Part shown: positions 29,388-38,809 of the stretch, one piece after another
Position numbering within the stretch: the stretch's first letter is position 1
Layout of the letters: every line of letters starts with the position of its first letter
Assembly: GCA_020072965.1 (NCBI GenBank)
Contig: JAIQFY010000007.1
Coordinates: 59,559 to 123,558 of the forward strand
Source: Terriglobia bacterium
GTDB lineage: Bacteria > Acidobacteriota > Terriglobia > JAIQFV01
DNA length: 64,000 nucleotides
Direction of reading: 5' to 3'
Notes under the pieces: model-generated
Databases searched by the model: none
What the model saw: the letters and a program-made list of their open reading frames with translations, nothing else
What the model was told of the DNA's origin: nothing
Position numbers and translations under genes: made by a program

Positions 29388-30395
29388 ATGTCACTCCTCG
29401 GGCCTGAAATCCATCTTTTAAATCCGCTTTGGGATGCTGCCGGGGGCAGCGAGTGGCGGACGATAGAACTCTTTCGCGAGTTGCGGGAAAGATGCAACGT
29501 CACGCTTTGGAGTGAGCATGCCATTGATCCGCAGTTTGCAGCGGAGTATCCCATCCGGAGGATATCTACCTTTCGGTCGCAGTTCCCTCAGACCGGAACG
29601 CTGGTGGTGGTGGGGGTGTATTTCAAAATCGGCCGCTGGTACCGTCGGACGAATTTTCATCGGGTCATTGTTGTCTACAATACCTTCCTCCGGAAACAAC
29701 TCCAGAAGAAAATCAAACAGCTCAGCATGGACGGAAAGCACAACGTAGAACTGGTATACGCGTCCAAATGGCTTCAAGGAGCCACGGGATTGCCTGGCCT
29801 CACCCAGCAATCCCTGATTGACCTCAGTCGATTCACCCCCATGGAGAGAACTCTGGCCGGTCAGAGGCTCGGCCGCTTTATCGTCGGTCGTCTCAGCCGT
29901 GACGTCCCTGAAAAGCACCATGGCCGGGATCCCGAACTGTACCGGAGCCTTGTCAGCGCCGGCTGCGAGGTGAAGGTTATGGGAGGAACATGCCTGCGGC
30001 CACATCTCAAGAAAGCATCGAACATTGAACTATTGCCGGCGCAGTCGATGGATGCCAGTCACTTTCTACGAAACCTGGATTGCTTCTACTACCGGACTTC
30101 CGACCGGTTGTTGGAGGGTGCAGGGCGCGTCGTTGCCGAAGCCATGGCCTGCGGATTGCCCGTCGTGTGCCACCGGCTGGGGGGATACCGGGAGATGATC
30201 GAGCATGAGCGCACCGGCTTCCTGTTTGATACGGATGAGGAAGCTTTTCAGACCATTGTGCGTCTGAAACAGGACCAGAATTTGCGGGAGACCGTGGGTC
30301 AGGCAGCACGGCGGAGCATGGAATCGCTCTATTCTCTTTCAGAGCGCCAGAAAATCATAAATTATTATATAAACGGCCCTCGTCAATTAAATTGA
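29388..30395 (+). CDS. GT4-family glycosyltransferase
   Basis: The 335-residue GT-B protein has GGSEWRTIELFRELRE in its N-terminal half and a GT4 donor-binding region EGAGRVVAEAMACGLPVVCHRLGG (about residues 240-263), then GYREMIEHERTGFLF. It probably transfers a nucleotide-activated sugar to a growing glycan in the cytoplasm. It is the last gene of the + strand cluster, separated from the upstream GT-C gene by 444 bases, and the next gene faces it. Sugar specificity is unknown. Confidence 0.85.
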   Translation: MSLLGPEIHLLNPLWDAAGGSEWRTIELFRELRERCNVTLWSEHAIDPQFAAEYPIRRISTFRSQFPQTGTLVVVGVYFKIGRWYRRTNFHRVIVVYNTFLRKQLQKKIKQLSMDGKHNVELVYASKWLQGATGLPGLTQQSLIDLSRFTPMERTLAGQRLGRFIVGRLSRDVPEKHHGRDPELYRSLVSAGCEVKVMGGTCLRPHLKKASNIELLPAQSMDASHFLRNLDCFYYRTSDRLLEGAGRVVAEAMACGLPVVCHRLGGYREMIEHERTGFLFDTDEEAFQTIVRLKQDQNLRETVGQAARRSMESLYSLSERQKIINYYINGPRQLN

Positions 30396-30559
30396 CCGGT
30401 TACGATCGGTGAAATTAGTGATCGGTACACTCCAGGAATCGCTTGACGCTGCGGCAATCACATGCGAAATCGGGCCCTACCGCCCCCGCAGACCCTTCGG
30501 GCCTAAGGAGCAAACACGGAGCGCGAAAACTCAAGTACAACATGGAAGAAGGAGCGGTT

Positions 30560-32302
30560 TCAGGGAATTTGGAACACGAACATCGAGTTACCCACATCGG
30601 CGATCACTGGATATCGTAATTTCCAATCGTACCCCAGCCCTTTGGCACGTGCCAGCCAATGGGCGCTAATCACGTAAGTCCCCGGGTGTGGATGCTCAAA
30701 AAGGCCCGGCCACTCCTCTTGCGGCGGTCGAATGCAGCGAATACTGTAATACTCAGGATTGTCGTATGGGGAGAAAGAAATCAGGGTAACCGCCTGGATC
30801 CCCCGCTTGTCCAAGACCTCTTTCAGAGTTTTTAATTCCTGCCCCCAATCGACATTGGAATCGTCAAGCCAATCTGTTCCATGGGAAGGGCCGCCCACAA
30901 ATTCATTGAAGTAAGACAGATGATTTGGAAAAGCCACGAGAGAAGAGGTGATGTGCCATCCGAGAAGGATCCACAGGACCGACAGGGCGATCTTCTTCTT
31001 GGCAAATTGACTAATTAAGCCGCTTGAGAAAATCATCAGAAGGGAAAACACCGGAAGGAGATAGCGGACCCCGATGGGATTTGCGAATACCGAAACGAGA
31101 GCAAAGTAGAGCGTTGAAGGAAGAATCAGGAAGATAGAATCCCTCCATTCGAGCTTCAACGTCCAAAAAAACATCACCAGCCGAAGGAAGATCAGGATCA
31201 GGAAGGGCGCTGTCGCCTTGACCAGGAATGTGACGGTGAAGAAATACCATGCCCCCCCGTCGACGAAAGTGCCATGGAGATAAAAGGGGAACGTGGGGCG
31301 TCGGTACCACTTGATCTGCGCCAGCCCGATGAAGTAGTTGCTGAAACGGGGAAAGCCGAAGTAGGCCAGCAGCGAGACTGCACCCACTGTCGCAACGACC
31401 ACCAAGACCAGCAGAGTGATGATCTTTGGTCCATTTAGTCTTTGGACAAATCTCGAAGGAATTCCCTCGGGATCGATGCTTCTCGAGGACTCCGCATCTG
31501 AATCCTTCCTTGTCCTTCTTCTTGGAGCTGTCTCTTTTTCTTTTCTTGTTGGAGCACCGGACGGCGAGCCACTGGATAGGAAATCAAATTGGTAAATAGC
31601 CCCAAGCAGGAGGGCATAACCGGGCAGCATGGCGAACGCAAGATATTTTGAGCCCAGGGCAGCCGCCATGGCGAGGGCGCTCCAAAGCAAAATAAGTTTC
31701 TTCCCGGATCGTGCAAACCGCCAGAGCAGGTACAGGGATATTGTCAGCAATGCGGCCACCCCGGCATCCAGGGTGACCCAGTGCGAGTGTGCGATGAAAG
31801 TTGGGCTGAAGCAAAATAATGCCAGTGCAAAAATCCCCGGGAAGTTGCCGTAGAGTTGCTGTGCCCATCGAAAAATGAAATAGCCCAGGGCGGTCGTCAG
31901 CAGGATAACCGGCAGCCGCCCCCAGAAGAGAATTTGATCCGCATTATTTGAGTACAAAAAATGTGCAGAAAATTTCCATTGGTTTATTGGCCGATTCCAG
32001 CTTGGATCAGAAAAATCGATCTTGGGATGAAGCACAAGTAAGGGAAGGGCAGAGAAGAGCTTCAGTAGAGGCGGGTGAAGTGTGTTCAGCCGAAAGTCAC
32101 CTTTCAGCAAATAGGTGTACCCTGCGGTCAACTTGATCAGTTCATCGCTGGTGCAACTCTCCTGGCGCATTTCTACGACATTCTGCGCGGCGAAGAGAAG
32201 CAGGAGTGCGGCAACAATCATCCCGACCCTCAAGCCGATCCCCTGACTTGAAGGAGATGTCTTTGATGACCGCCCGGGTTTTTGTGGTTGGGGAGTCTTC
32301 AT
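30560..32302 (-). CDS. GT-C (GT39-like) membrane glycosyltransferase, paralogue A
   Basis: The 580-residue polytopic protein has an N-terminal membrane segment (about 25-45), then the acidic loop SDELIKLTAGYTYL and HPPLLKLFSALPLL typical of GT39-related enzymes. A charged cytoplasmic loop (about 245-285) divides the membrane segments. The C-terminal domain has SHGTDWLDDSNVDWGQEL and ends GNSMFVFQIP. It is closely related along its whole length to the gene at 38810, which lies in opposite orientation. Probable role: transfer of a sugar from a polyprenyl phosphate to a protein or lipid on the outer face of the membrane. Confidence 0.8.
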   Translation of the reverse strand: MKTPQPQKPGRSSKTSPSSQGIGLRVGMIVAALLLLFAAQNVVEMRQESCTSDELIKLTAGYTYLLKGDFRLNTLHPPLLKLFSALPLLVLHPKIDFSDPSWNRPINQWKFSAHFLYSNNADQILFWGRLPVILLTTALGYFIFRWAQQLYGNFPGIFALALFCFSPTFIAHSHWVTLDAGVAALLTISLYLLWRFARSGKKLILLWSALAMAAALGSKYLAFAMLPGYALLLGAIYQFDFLSSGSPSGAPTRKEKETAPRRRTRKDSDAESSRSIDPEGIPSRFVQRLNGPKIITLLVLVVVATVGAVSLLAYFGFPRFSNYFIGLAQIKWYRRPTFPFYLHGTFVDGGAWYFFTVTFLVKATAPFLILIFLRLVMFFWTLKLEWRDSIFLILPSTLYFALVSVFANPIGVRYLLPVFSLLMIFSSGLISQFAKKKIALSVLWILLGWHITSSLVAFPNHLSYFNEFVGGPSHGTDWLDDSNVDWGQELKTLKEVLDKRGIQAVTLISFSPYDNPEYYSIRCIRPPQEEWPGLFEHPHPGTYVISAHWLARAKGLGYDWKLRYPVIADVGNSMFVFQIP

Positions 32303-32911
32303 TCTCTAGATCCAGAGGACGTCCAGGGAGCCGAGGTCATGAAGGGTGATAAAATAGCGGATATTCTTCCCGGGTGCTAGACCTTTCTGCTAAAAGAACC
32401 TTACGTCAGAGGAAGCATCTGTCAAGAACTGTCAAAAATACTTTGACTTTCATGCTTCCGGCGTTCATGATTTTACTGTCAAACGGTGCTCTTGAGGCTG
32501 AAGCACCGTGCCGTTTTCCCCTGAGAAGCTGCCGCGCGCCCTCCGGCGACCCATATCTAAATTTCAGGTCACAAAGCTCAAGTTGCAGAGGGTTGCATTC
32601 GGCATACACTTCTCGAGCAGGATCTCCAATGACAGCAGAGAAGTTTTCGGTAGGCAGTGGCTTAAAAGATAGTGATTGTTTTCACAGTCGTTGGTGGACA
32701 GTTTGGTTTTTGGTAGGGTTCGGGCAATTCTCGATAAAAAATTGACTCGTATTGTTTCCTCCCGCTGCGGTTCAAATTTCGGTATTCGGGTTAAATGGAT
32801 GTTTGAACTGCGGTATCGGGCTGGATGGTGAGTTGGGCAGACGGGACGTCTGCCCCACAGCTGTTCGATAGGTTCCTTGGGAATGCCATGTGGAATTTGA
32901 GGAGGCTGCTT
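32303..32911. other. Intergenic region between divergent genes
   Basis: About 600 bases between a divergent GT-C gene and the FG-GAP/SLH gene. A 123-codon open frame at 32374-32745 shows no motif and is not annotated. Family A palindrome at 32835-32860. The following gene has a strong GAGGAGG site at about 32898-32904. Confidence 0.5.
32835..32860. repeat. REP-like palindrome, family A copy 2
   Basis: Arms GGGCAGACG and CGTCTGCCC around GGA, followed by CCAC. It lies inside the upstream open extension of the next reading frame, an argument against starting that gene at the first possible codon. Confidence 0.75.
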
Positions 32912-35900
32912 ATGCCATCAGGAGGAATGAACATGAAGCCGGTGAAGCGAGGAATCTTTCATCCCAGGCATTTCTTAGTTTGTCTCGGTCTCACAATCGT
33001 ACTATCGATGTGGAATATCGGCGGAGCCGGGACTTTAAATGCGGCTGGTAGTTGCACGGCGCCCAGTTTTGGTCCGCTTGCAAGCTCTCCAGTCGGCTCT
33101 CATGCCTTTGCCGTTGCTGTCGGCGACTTCAACCGTGATGGTTTCCTTGACATGGCGGTGACAAATGCAGGTGATCCCGGTACAGGGAATGGCGGCGGTT
33201 TGATGATCAAGTTGGGCCACGGCGATGGAACGTTCCCTACAAACATTAATTATGCCGCCGCGAATTTCCCGTCATTGAAAGGCCCTTCAGGCATTGCGGT
33301 TGGCGATTTCAATCGGGATGGGAAAGTTGATCTGGCCGTGACCGAGCAAAACTCCGGCAAGGTTTCAATCCTACTGGGGGACGGGGATGGCTTCTTTCAG
33401 ACCCCAGTTGATTACACCACGGGAGATGCTCCTATTTCAGTGGCTGTGGGAGATTTCAACTCAGACGGCAAAGCGGATCTCGTGGTTGCAAACATGACTG
33501 ATATCTCAATTCTGTTGGGCAATGGGGATGGAACCTTCCAACCGGCTGTGAGCTACAGTGCTGGACTTCGTCCTACTTCTGTTGCTGTTGCAGATCTCAA
33601 CTCAGACGGGAAGGCCGATTTGGCAGTCGCCAACAGTGGCAACCCTTTAGCGGGGCAAAACGGGAACCTATCCATCCTACTTGGAAATGGTAACGGGACC
33701 TTTCAGGCCGCGGTGAATTACGATTCAGGAGCTCATCCTGCTTCTGTGGCAATAGGCGACGTAAATGGTGATGGCATTCCTGACCTTGCCGCGGTTGACA
33801 ATGCGACCGGGTTAATCTTGTTAGGAAAGGGCGATGGCACATTTCAGACCGCGATGAGCTATGGCACAGGGGCGAATCCTTTCGCCGTTGCCTTGGCGGA
33901 TTTTAATGGAGACGGCAAGCTGGATCTGGCCATGGCGAATTACATGTCCAATAATGTTTCCATCATGCTCGGGGCAGGCGACGGAACGTTTCAGACCGCA
34001 GTTAACTTCGGAGCAGGAACAGGGCCGAGATTCGTCGCGACCGGCGACTTCAACGGCGATGGCAAGGCCGACCTGGTATTTGCGGACTCCTCTTCCGGCG
34101 CCGTGTCGATTATCCTGAATACGTGCGATAGCTCATGTAGCCTACCGAATTTCGGCGTGACAACGTTCTTGCTCCCGGCAGCGAGCAATGTGACTTTTCC
34201 AGCGGCAGCAGACTTTAATGGGGACGGCAAGATCGATTTAGCACTCATCAATGCGGGTAAAGTTTCAATTCTGCTCGGGAATGGGAATGGCACCTTTCAG
34301 AGTCCGGTTGACTACGATGTTGGGACAAATCCCGTTTTCCTTGCTGTAGGAGACCTCAATGGAGACGGGAAGGCAGACTTGGTTGTGGTGAATGGCAACT
34401 CCAGCAACGTGTCCGTTTTGTTAGGGAATGGGAATGGGACTTTTCAACCGGCAGTGAATTATCCGGTCGGAAGCTATCCCCAGTCTGTCGCTATCGCAGA
34501 CTTTAACGGAGATGGGAAAGCGGATCTGGCAGTGGCGAACAACAGTTCCAGCAGTATTTCAATTCTTATCGGAATTGGGGATGGGACATTTGCGGTGAAG
34601 GTAGACACTCCTGTGCCCTCATACCCGCGCAACCTTGTGGTGGGAGATTTCAACAAGGATGGGAAGCTCGATTTGGCAGTGACCAGTTCTGACTATGTGA
34701 CGATCCTCCTCGGCCTCGGGAACGGCAATTTCCAGTCCGGAGTCAATTACCCGGCAGGTTACTCCTCAACAGCCATTTCCATGGGAGACTTTGATGGGGA
34801 TGGCAACATCGATTTGGCGGTGACCAGATATTACAACTCGAGCGTCGGGATCCTTCTTGGAAATGGAGACGGATCTTTCCAGAGTGTGATCAACTATTCT
34901 GTCGGTTCTTACCCCAATTCCATTATTGTGGGAGACTTCAATCGAGATGGGAAGCAAGATCTGGCCGTTGTAAACACCGCATCTTATACTCAGTTTTCTC
35001 CAGGACTGTCGATCTTGCAAGGATATGGAAATGGGAGTTTTCGAGAGGCCGTAAACTATTTTGTCGGCCCCTCGCCTCAAGCGGTGGCTCTGGCCGATTT
35101 CAATGGAGACGGTCAGCTGGACTTGGTGGTCACAAATTCCGGCTCCGTGAACGGAAGTGTGTCGGTTTTGACGGGCAGTTGCGGATCTGCCTGCCCGACT
35201 ATCTCGCTTGGCCCGACGACACTTCCGGATGGCTTGCTGAATTCAAATTATTCCCAAACATTTACTGCAAGCGGGGGCGTCCCTTTTTACAAATTTGCGG
35301 TCACCAGCGGTGCTTTACCTACTTGGGCAACGCTTTCGGCTGCGGGTAGCTTGACAGGGTACCCTTACACCGTGGCCACGTCCTCATTCACGGTAACCGG
35401 GATTGACGCCAACGGATGCTCGGGAACCAGAGCCTTTACGCTGAGAACGTCGGGTTCGCCAACAGTTACCACCGGATTGGCTACGAATCAGACTCCTGGC
35501 TCGGTCGCCCTGAATGGGACGGTTAATCCGAACGGCGAACCGACCCTGGGATGGTTTGAGTGGGGAACTGACAGTACACTCTTAATCTATAACTCGACAC
35601 CAGAGCAGACCCTTGGCGATGGAGCGGCGATCCTCAATGTTGGAGCCGACCTTCTTGGTCTGGCCCCCAGTACCAACTATTACTTTCGAGTGGTCGGCTC
35701 CAATAGCCGGGGAACTACGAAGGGTACAATAAAGAGTTTTTCTACCCCCTGCACCGGATTTTCGATCTCTCTTTGGAGCCAATCCTTTTCCACGGCCGGG
35801 GGCTCAGGGAGTATCGGCGTAACAGCGCCGGGTAGCTGTGCCTGGTCCGTTGTGGCCAACGACTATTGGATCACCATTACCTCCAGCCTCAACGGCAGCG

Positions 35901-36550
35901 GCAACGGGACGGTCAATTATTCTGCCGGGTCTTCCTTTAGCACTTCGACTAGGAGCGGAAGCATTACTATCGGCGGCGTGACCTTCATTGTGCTTCAAGG
36001 CGCCTATTTCTACGACGTGTCGACCACGCATCCCTTCTTTGAGTACATCGGTAAACTTTCAGCGCGCGGTATCACGGCAGGGTGTGGTGGTTACTACTAC
36101 TGCCCGGACGCTGCGGTAACGCGGGAGCAGATGGGAATCTTCATTGAGCGGGCGATGGGGATGAACACGCCGCCTACTCCGACGCAACAGACGTTTGAAG
36201 ATGTGCCGACGACGTGGTTCAGCTATCCGTTCATTGAGGATTTTGCGACTCGTGGGATCACGGCGGGCTGCTCGATGACGCCGCGGTTGTTTTGTCCGGC
36301 TTCGACGGTAACACGGGAGCAGATGGGAATTTTCATTGAGCGGGCGCTGGGGGTGAACACGCCGCCCACACCTACCCAGCAGACCTTTGAGGATGTGCCG
36401 ACGACGTGGTTCAGTTATCCGTTCATCGAGGATTTTGCGACGCGAGGGATCACGGCAGGGTGTTCCGTGACGCCGCGACTCTATTGTCCTGCTTCACCCG
36501 TGACACGAGGCCAGATGGCGGTGTTTCTGAGCCGGGCGTTCGGGCTGTAG
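32912..36550 (+). CDS. Secreted FG-GAP double-propeller protein with BACON and three SLH repeats
   Basis: The start is set at ATG 32912 behind GAGGAGG; ATG 32933, behind its own AGGAGG, is equally good. The frame extends further up, but through a repeat. The product, about 1212 residues, has a signal sequence (HFLVCLGLTIVLSMW), then fourteen DxNxDGxxDL calcium-binding FG-GAP/VCBS repeats arranged as seven plus seven with a Cys-containing linker (NTCDSSC). Putative-Ig (~760-848), Fn3-like (~848-946), BACON (~947-1029) and three SLH repeats follow (~1032-1212, all with cysteine pairs). It shares its whole C-terminal architecture with the M6 protease at 1-6819 but has no protease domain. It is probably a surface adhesin or scaffold; no ligand can be read. 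Confidence 0.88.
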   Translation: MPSGGMNMKPVKRGIFHPRHFLVCLGLTIVLSMWNIGGAGTLNAAGSCTAPSFGPLASSPVGSHAFAVAVGDFNRDGFLDMAVTNAGDPGTGNGGGLMIKLGHGDGTFPTNINYAAANFPSLKGPSGIAVGDFNRDGKVDLAVTEQNSGKVSILLGDGDGFFQTPVDYTTGDAPISVAVGDFNSDGKADLVVANMTDISILLGNGDGTFQPAVSYSAGLRPTSVAVADLNSDGKADLAVANSGNPLAGQNGNLSILLGNGNGTFQAAVNYDSGAHPASVAIGDVNGDGIPDLAAVDNATGLILLGKGDGTFQTAMSYGTGANPFAVALADFNGDGKLDLAMANYMSNNVSIMLGAGDGTFQTAVNFGAGTGPRFVATGDFNGDGKADLVFADSSSGAVSIILNTCDSSCSLPNFGVTTFLLPAASNVTFPAAADFNGDGKIDLALINAGKVSILLGNGNGTFQSPVDYDVGTNPVFLAVGDLNGDGKADLVVVNGNSSNVSVLLGNGNGTFQPAVNYPVGSYPQSVAIADFNGDGKADLAVANNSSSSISILIGIGDGTFAVKVDTPVPSYPRNLVVGDFNKDGKLDLAVTSSDYVTILLGLGNGNFQSGVNYPAGYSSTAISMGDFDGDGNIDLAVTRYYNSSVGILLGNGDGSFQSVINYSVGSYPNSIIVGDFNRDGKQDLAVVNTASYTQFSPGLSILQGYGNGSFREAVNYFVGPSPQAVALADFNGDGQLDLVVTNSGSVNGSVSVLTGSCGSACPTISLGPTTLPDGLLNSNYSQTFTASGGVPFYKFAVTSGALPTWATLSAAGSLTGYPYTVATSSFTVTGIDANGCSGTRAFTLRTSGSPTVTTGLATNQTPGSVALNGTVNPNGEPTLGWFEWGTDSTLLIYNSTPEQTLGDGAAILNVGADLLGLAPSTNYYFRVVGSNSRGTTKGTIKSFSTPCTGFSISLWSQSFSTAGGSGSIGVTAPGSCAWSVVANDYWITITSSLNGSGNGTVNYSAGSSFSTSTRSGSITIGGVTFIVLQGAYFYDVSTTHPFFEYIGKLSARGITAGCGGYYYCPDAAVTREQMGIFIERAMGMNTPPTPTQQTFEDVPTTWFSYPFIEDFATRGITAGCSMTPRLFCPASTVTREQMGIFIERALGVNTPPTPTQQTFEDVPTTWFSYPFIEDFATRGITAGCSVTPRLYCPASPVTRGQMAVFLSRAFGL

Positions 36551-36563
36551 AAAGAGCCTGTGC

Positions 36564-36583
36564 GTCCTTGGCCATCCAAGGAC
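36564..36583 (+). repeat. Perfect hairpin after the FG-GAP/SLH gene
   Basis: Arms GTCCTTGG and CCAAGGAC around CCAT, 14 bases after the stop codon. There is no T-run, so termination is possible but not shown. Confidence 0.5.
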
Positions 36584-36708
36584 TCGGATCTGTTCCCAGG
36601 CACGAAATGTCCGGTTAAGTGGCCTGTTAGATCCAATTCGTGAGGTGTGCAACGCTTGTTAGCCACCCCGATCGATGGGGGCGGGCCCTTGCTTGCTGAT
36701 TGCACGAG

Positions 36709-36746
36709 CCCAGGATCCGCCTAAAAGCTGGCGGATCCTGGCTACC
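36709..36746. repeat. REP-like hairpin ending in GGCTACC, family B-like
   Basis: Arms CAGGATCCGCC and GGCGGATCCTG around an 8-base loop, followed by GCTACC. The tail matches the pair at 10692-10768, but the arms differ. Confidence 0.55.
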
Positions 36747-36796
36747 AAGCCGAACTGGGTCCACCCGGAGAGTCCTTCAGAGAAACGCTTCCATCG

Positions 36797-37720
36797 TCAC
36801 GATCGCTTATCTTTTATGGCTTGCTGGAAGAATCCGACGGTCCAGAAAGCGGCCGCCAGCGCATACATGGGCAACAAAAATAAGAACACCCCCAGCGCCC
36901 TGCGGTCGTGAACTGCAAACCATTTTGCCGCATTCAGGGTCCTTACGAACGGCATCAACAGGATCAGCGACGGGTGGCGGAGCAGAATCTGCCCCGGCAG
37001 GCCGCCTCGCTTTCGTGCCGCCGCCGAGAACCTCCCCAGATCCACCTGGTAATTCAGCACTGTCTTCCATCCTGTCCGGTTCAAGTGTGTGGCCTCAATC
37101 GCCGGGTCAAATAGGATTTGCTCCCCGGCAGACGAGATTCTCCAATTGAACAACATGTCTTCCGACATCTGCATTTCTTCGTCGAAGCCGCCATGGTGCT
37201 CAAGAATGTCGCGGCGATAAGCAATATTTGCTGTGGCCACCTTCCAATCGAGGCGCATCGGCGTGGTGGGAAGGAACTCCTTGAACTCAATCATATAACT
37301 GACCCAACCACTCAAACTGCGTGGAGTACCATTTCGGAGTGAACCCGCCACCGCGGCATATCTTCCACCCTGGAGACGCGCGACCAGAAGTTCGATGGCG
37401 TTGGGGGCAGCCACGCAGTCTGAATCGATCATCCAGCAATATGGCGCCCGGGCCGCCCTGAATCCAATATTTCTTGCCGCGCTGCTGGACGTTTGGTCCT
37501 CAAGATGGATCAGCCGGACTGAAGGGAACTCCTCCCGAATGATCTCAGGGGTCCGGTCGGAAGAGCTGTCGACCGCCGTTACTTCGAACGTAATAGAGGT
37601 ACGTTGATTGAGAATGGAGGACAGGCACTGCCGGATGGTTCGTTCCGAGTTATAACACGGCACGATGACCGACACGAGAGGTCCGTTAGGGGGTGTGGAT
37701 GAGATACCTTCAATGTGCAT
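36797..37720 (-). CDS. GT2-family glycosyltransferase
   Basis: The 307-residue GT-A protein shows VSVIVPCYNSERTIRQCLSSIL at residues ~16-37, VDSSSDRT, the DxD-like DSD (~98-100) that binds the metal-nucleotide sugar, and SEDMLFNWR as the catalytic-base region. The C-terminal 70 residues are hydrophobic and probably membrane-associated. It is transcribed on the minus strand, divergent from the GT2 gene at 37834. Inverting GT2 enzymes of this kind build O-antigen-like or exopolysaccharide chains; the sugar is unknown. Confidence 0.85.
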   Translation of the reverse strand: MHIEGISSTPPNGPLVSVIVPCYNSERTIRQCLSSILNQRTSITFEVTAVDSSSDRTPEIIREEFPSVRLIHLEDQTSSSAARNIGFRAARAPYCWMIDSDCVAAPNAIELLVARLQGGRYAAVAGSLRNGTPRSLSGWVSYMIEFKEFLPTTPMRLDWKVATANIAYRRDILEHHGGFDEEMQMSEDMLFNWRISSAGEQILFDPAIEATHLNRTGWKTVLNYQVDLGRFSAAARKRGGLPGQILLRHPSLILLMPFVRTLNAAKWFAVHDRRALGVFLFLLPMYALAAAFWTVGFFQQAIKDKRS

Positions 37721-37833
37721 CTAATTGCCGGAGGCGATTCTGCACCCAATCTTCCTTGGTGCAGAAAATATCCGCGGGCAACACAAGATTAGCACGATTG
37801 ACAGTGATGGGGGAGTGAAGTATTTTCTCGCTG

Positions 37834-38772
37834 ATGGGACCGGATTCCCAACTCGACGTCCTTGTCATCAACTACAATACCCGAGCTTTATTATTGGAGT
37901 GTGTGGCCTCTGTTCTCGAGCCCACACCCATGATGAAGATCGATGTGGTTGTGGTTGATAATGCCTCCAGTGATGGAAGCTGCGAAGCGGTCCGCAAAGC
38001 CTATCCTCATGTGACTGTCATCGCCAACCCCACCAACCGGGGTTTCGGTTCGGCCTGCAATCAGGCCATTTCGTTCACCACTGCCCCCTTCGTCCTCCTG
38101 CTTAACAGCGATGCGCGCCTGACGCGTCAGGCATTGGATGCTCTTTGGGAGTGCATGCAGCGCAATCTGAGATGCGGGGCTGCAGGATGCAAAATGATCA
38201 ATCCTGAGGGTGTGGAATTGGCGAATACCTGGAATTTCCTGACGCCTTTCAATCAGGCTTTTGAGCTGTCTGGGTTTACTCACAAGGTAAATTCGCGCGT
38301 CTTTCGTCGATCCCGCCAGCCCAGTCTCAACCGGGATTCACTCGATTGTTCTGTCGACTGGATTGATGGGTCTTGCTTGATTCTCAGACGCGCGGCCCTA
38401 GTGGAAGTCGGCCTGTTCGATGAGCAATTCTTTATGTATTCTGAGGACGAAGACCTATGTCTCAGGCTCCGGAAAGCCGGCTGGTCCATCTGCTTTTCGT
38501 CGGCGGGGACTGCCTTTCATCACGGGGGGGCATCCAGTGCGCAAAACAAGTCCGAGATGCTGACGCAGTTTTATTTGAGCCAGATGCGCCTCCTTTTGAA
38601 ACATCACGGCCGCGCTACGCTCTCTGCTTACGCCGCTTCGATGAAAGCGGTATTGATGACGAAGGTCGGATTCTCTCGATTGCTTTCAAAGACCAACCAG
38701 GGTGAGGAATTCCAAAGACGCCTGACCGCCTTCGCACAAGCAAGGTCAAATTTGACTCTCCAAAAACCATGA
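37834..38772 (+). CDS. GT2-family glycosyltransferase (rhamnosyltransferase-like)
   Basis: The 312-residue protein has LDVLVINYNTRALLLECVASVL at its N-terminus, VVVDNASSDGS, NRGFGSACNQAI, LLNSDARL and DEDLCLRLRKAGW, the motif series of GT2 enzymes related to rhamnosyltransferases. It lies divergently from the gene at 36797 and 37 bases upstream of a GT-C gene on the same strand, so the latter pair may be cotranscribed. The substrate is not readable; rhamnose is only a family-based guess. Confidence 0.85.
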   Translation: MGPDSQLDVLVINYNTRALLLECVASVLEPTPMMKIDVVVVDNASSDGSCEAVRKAYPHVTVIANPTNRGFGSACNQAISFTTAPFVLLLNSDARLTRQALDALWECMQRNLRCGAAGCKMINPEGVELANTWNFLTPFNQAFELSGFTHKVNSRVFRRSRQPSLNRDSLDCSVDWIDGSCLILRRAALVEVGLFDEQFFMYSEDEDLCLRLRKAGWSICFSSAGTAFHHGGASSAQNKSEMLTQFYLSQMRLLLKHHGRATLSAYAASMKAVLMTKVGFSRLLSKTNQGEEFQRRLTAFAQARSNLTLQKP

Positions 38773-38809
38773 GTCCAGTGCCTTCAGGAGCCTTTAAAGT
38801 GTGCTCTAA

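Noticed and set aside
32374..32745. Open frame of 123 codons upstream of the FG-GAP/SLH gene
   Set aside because: Unusual composition, no domain and no supporting ribosome binding site.
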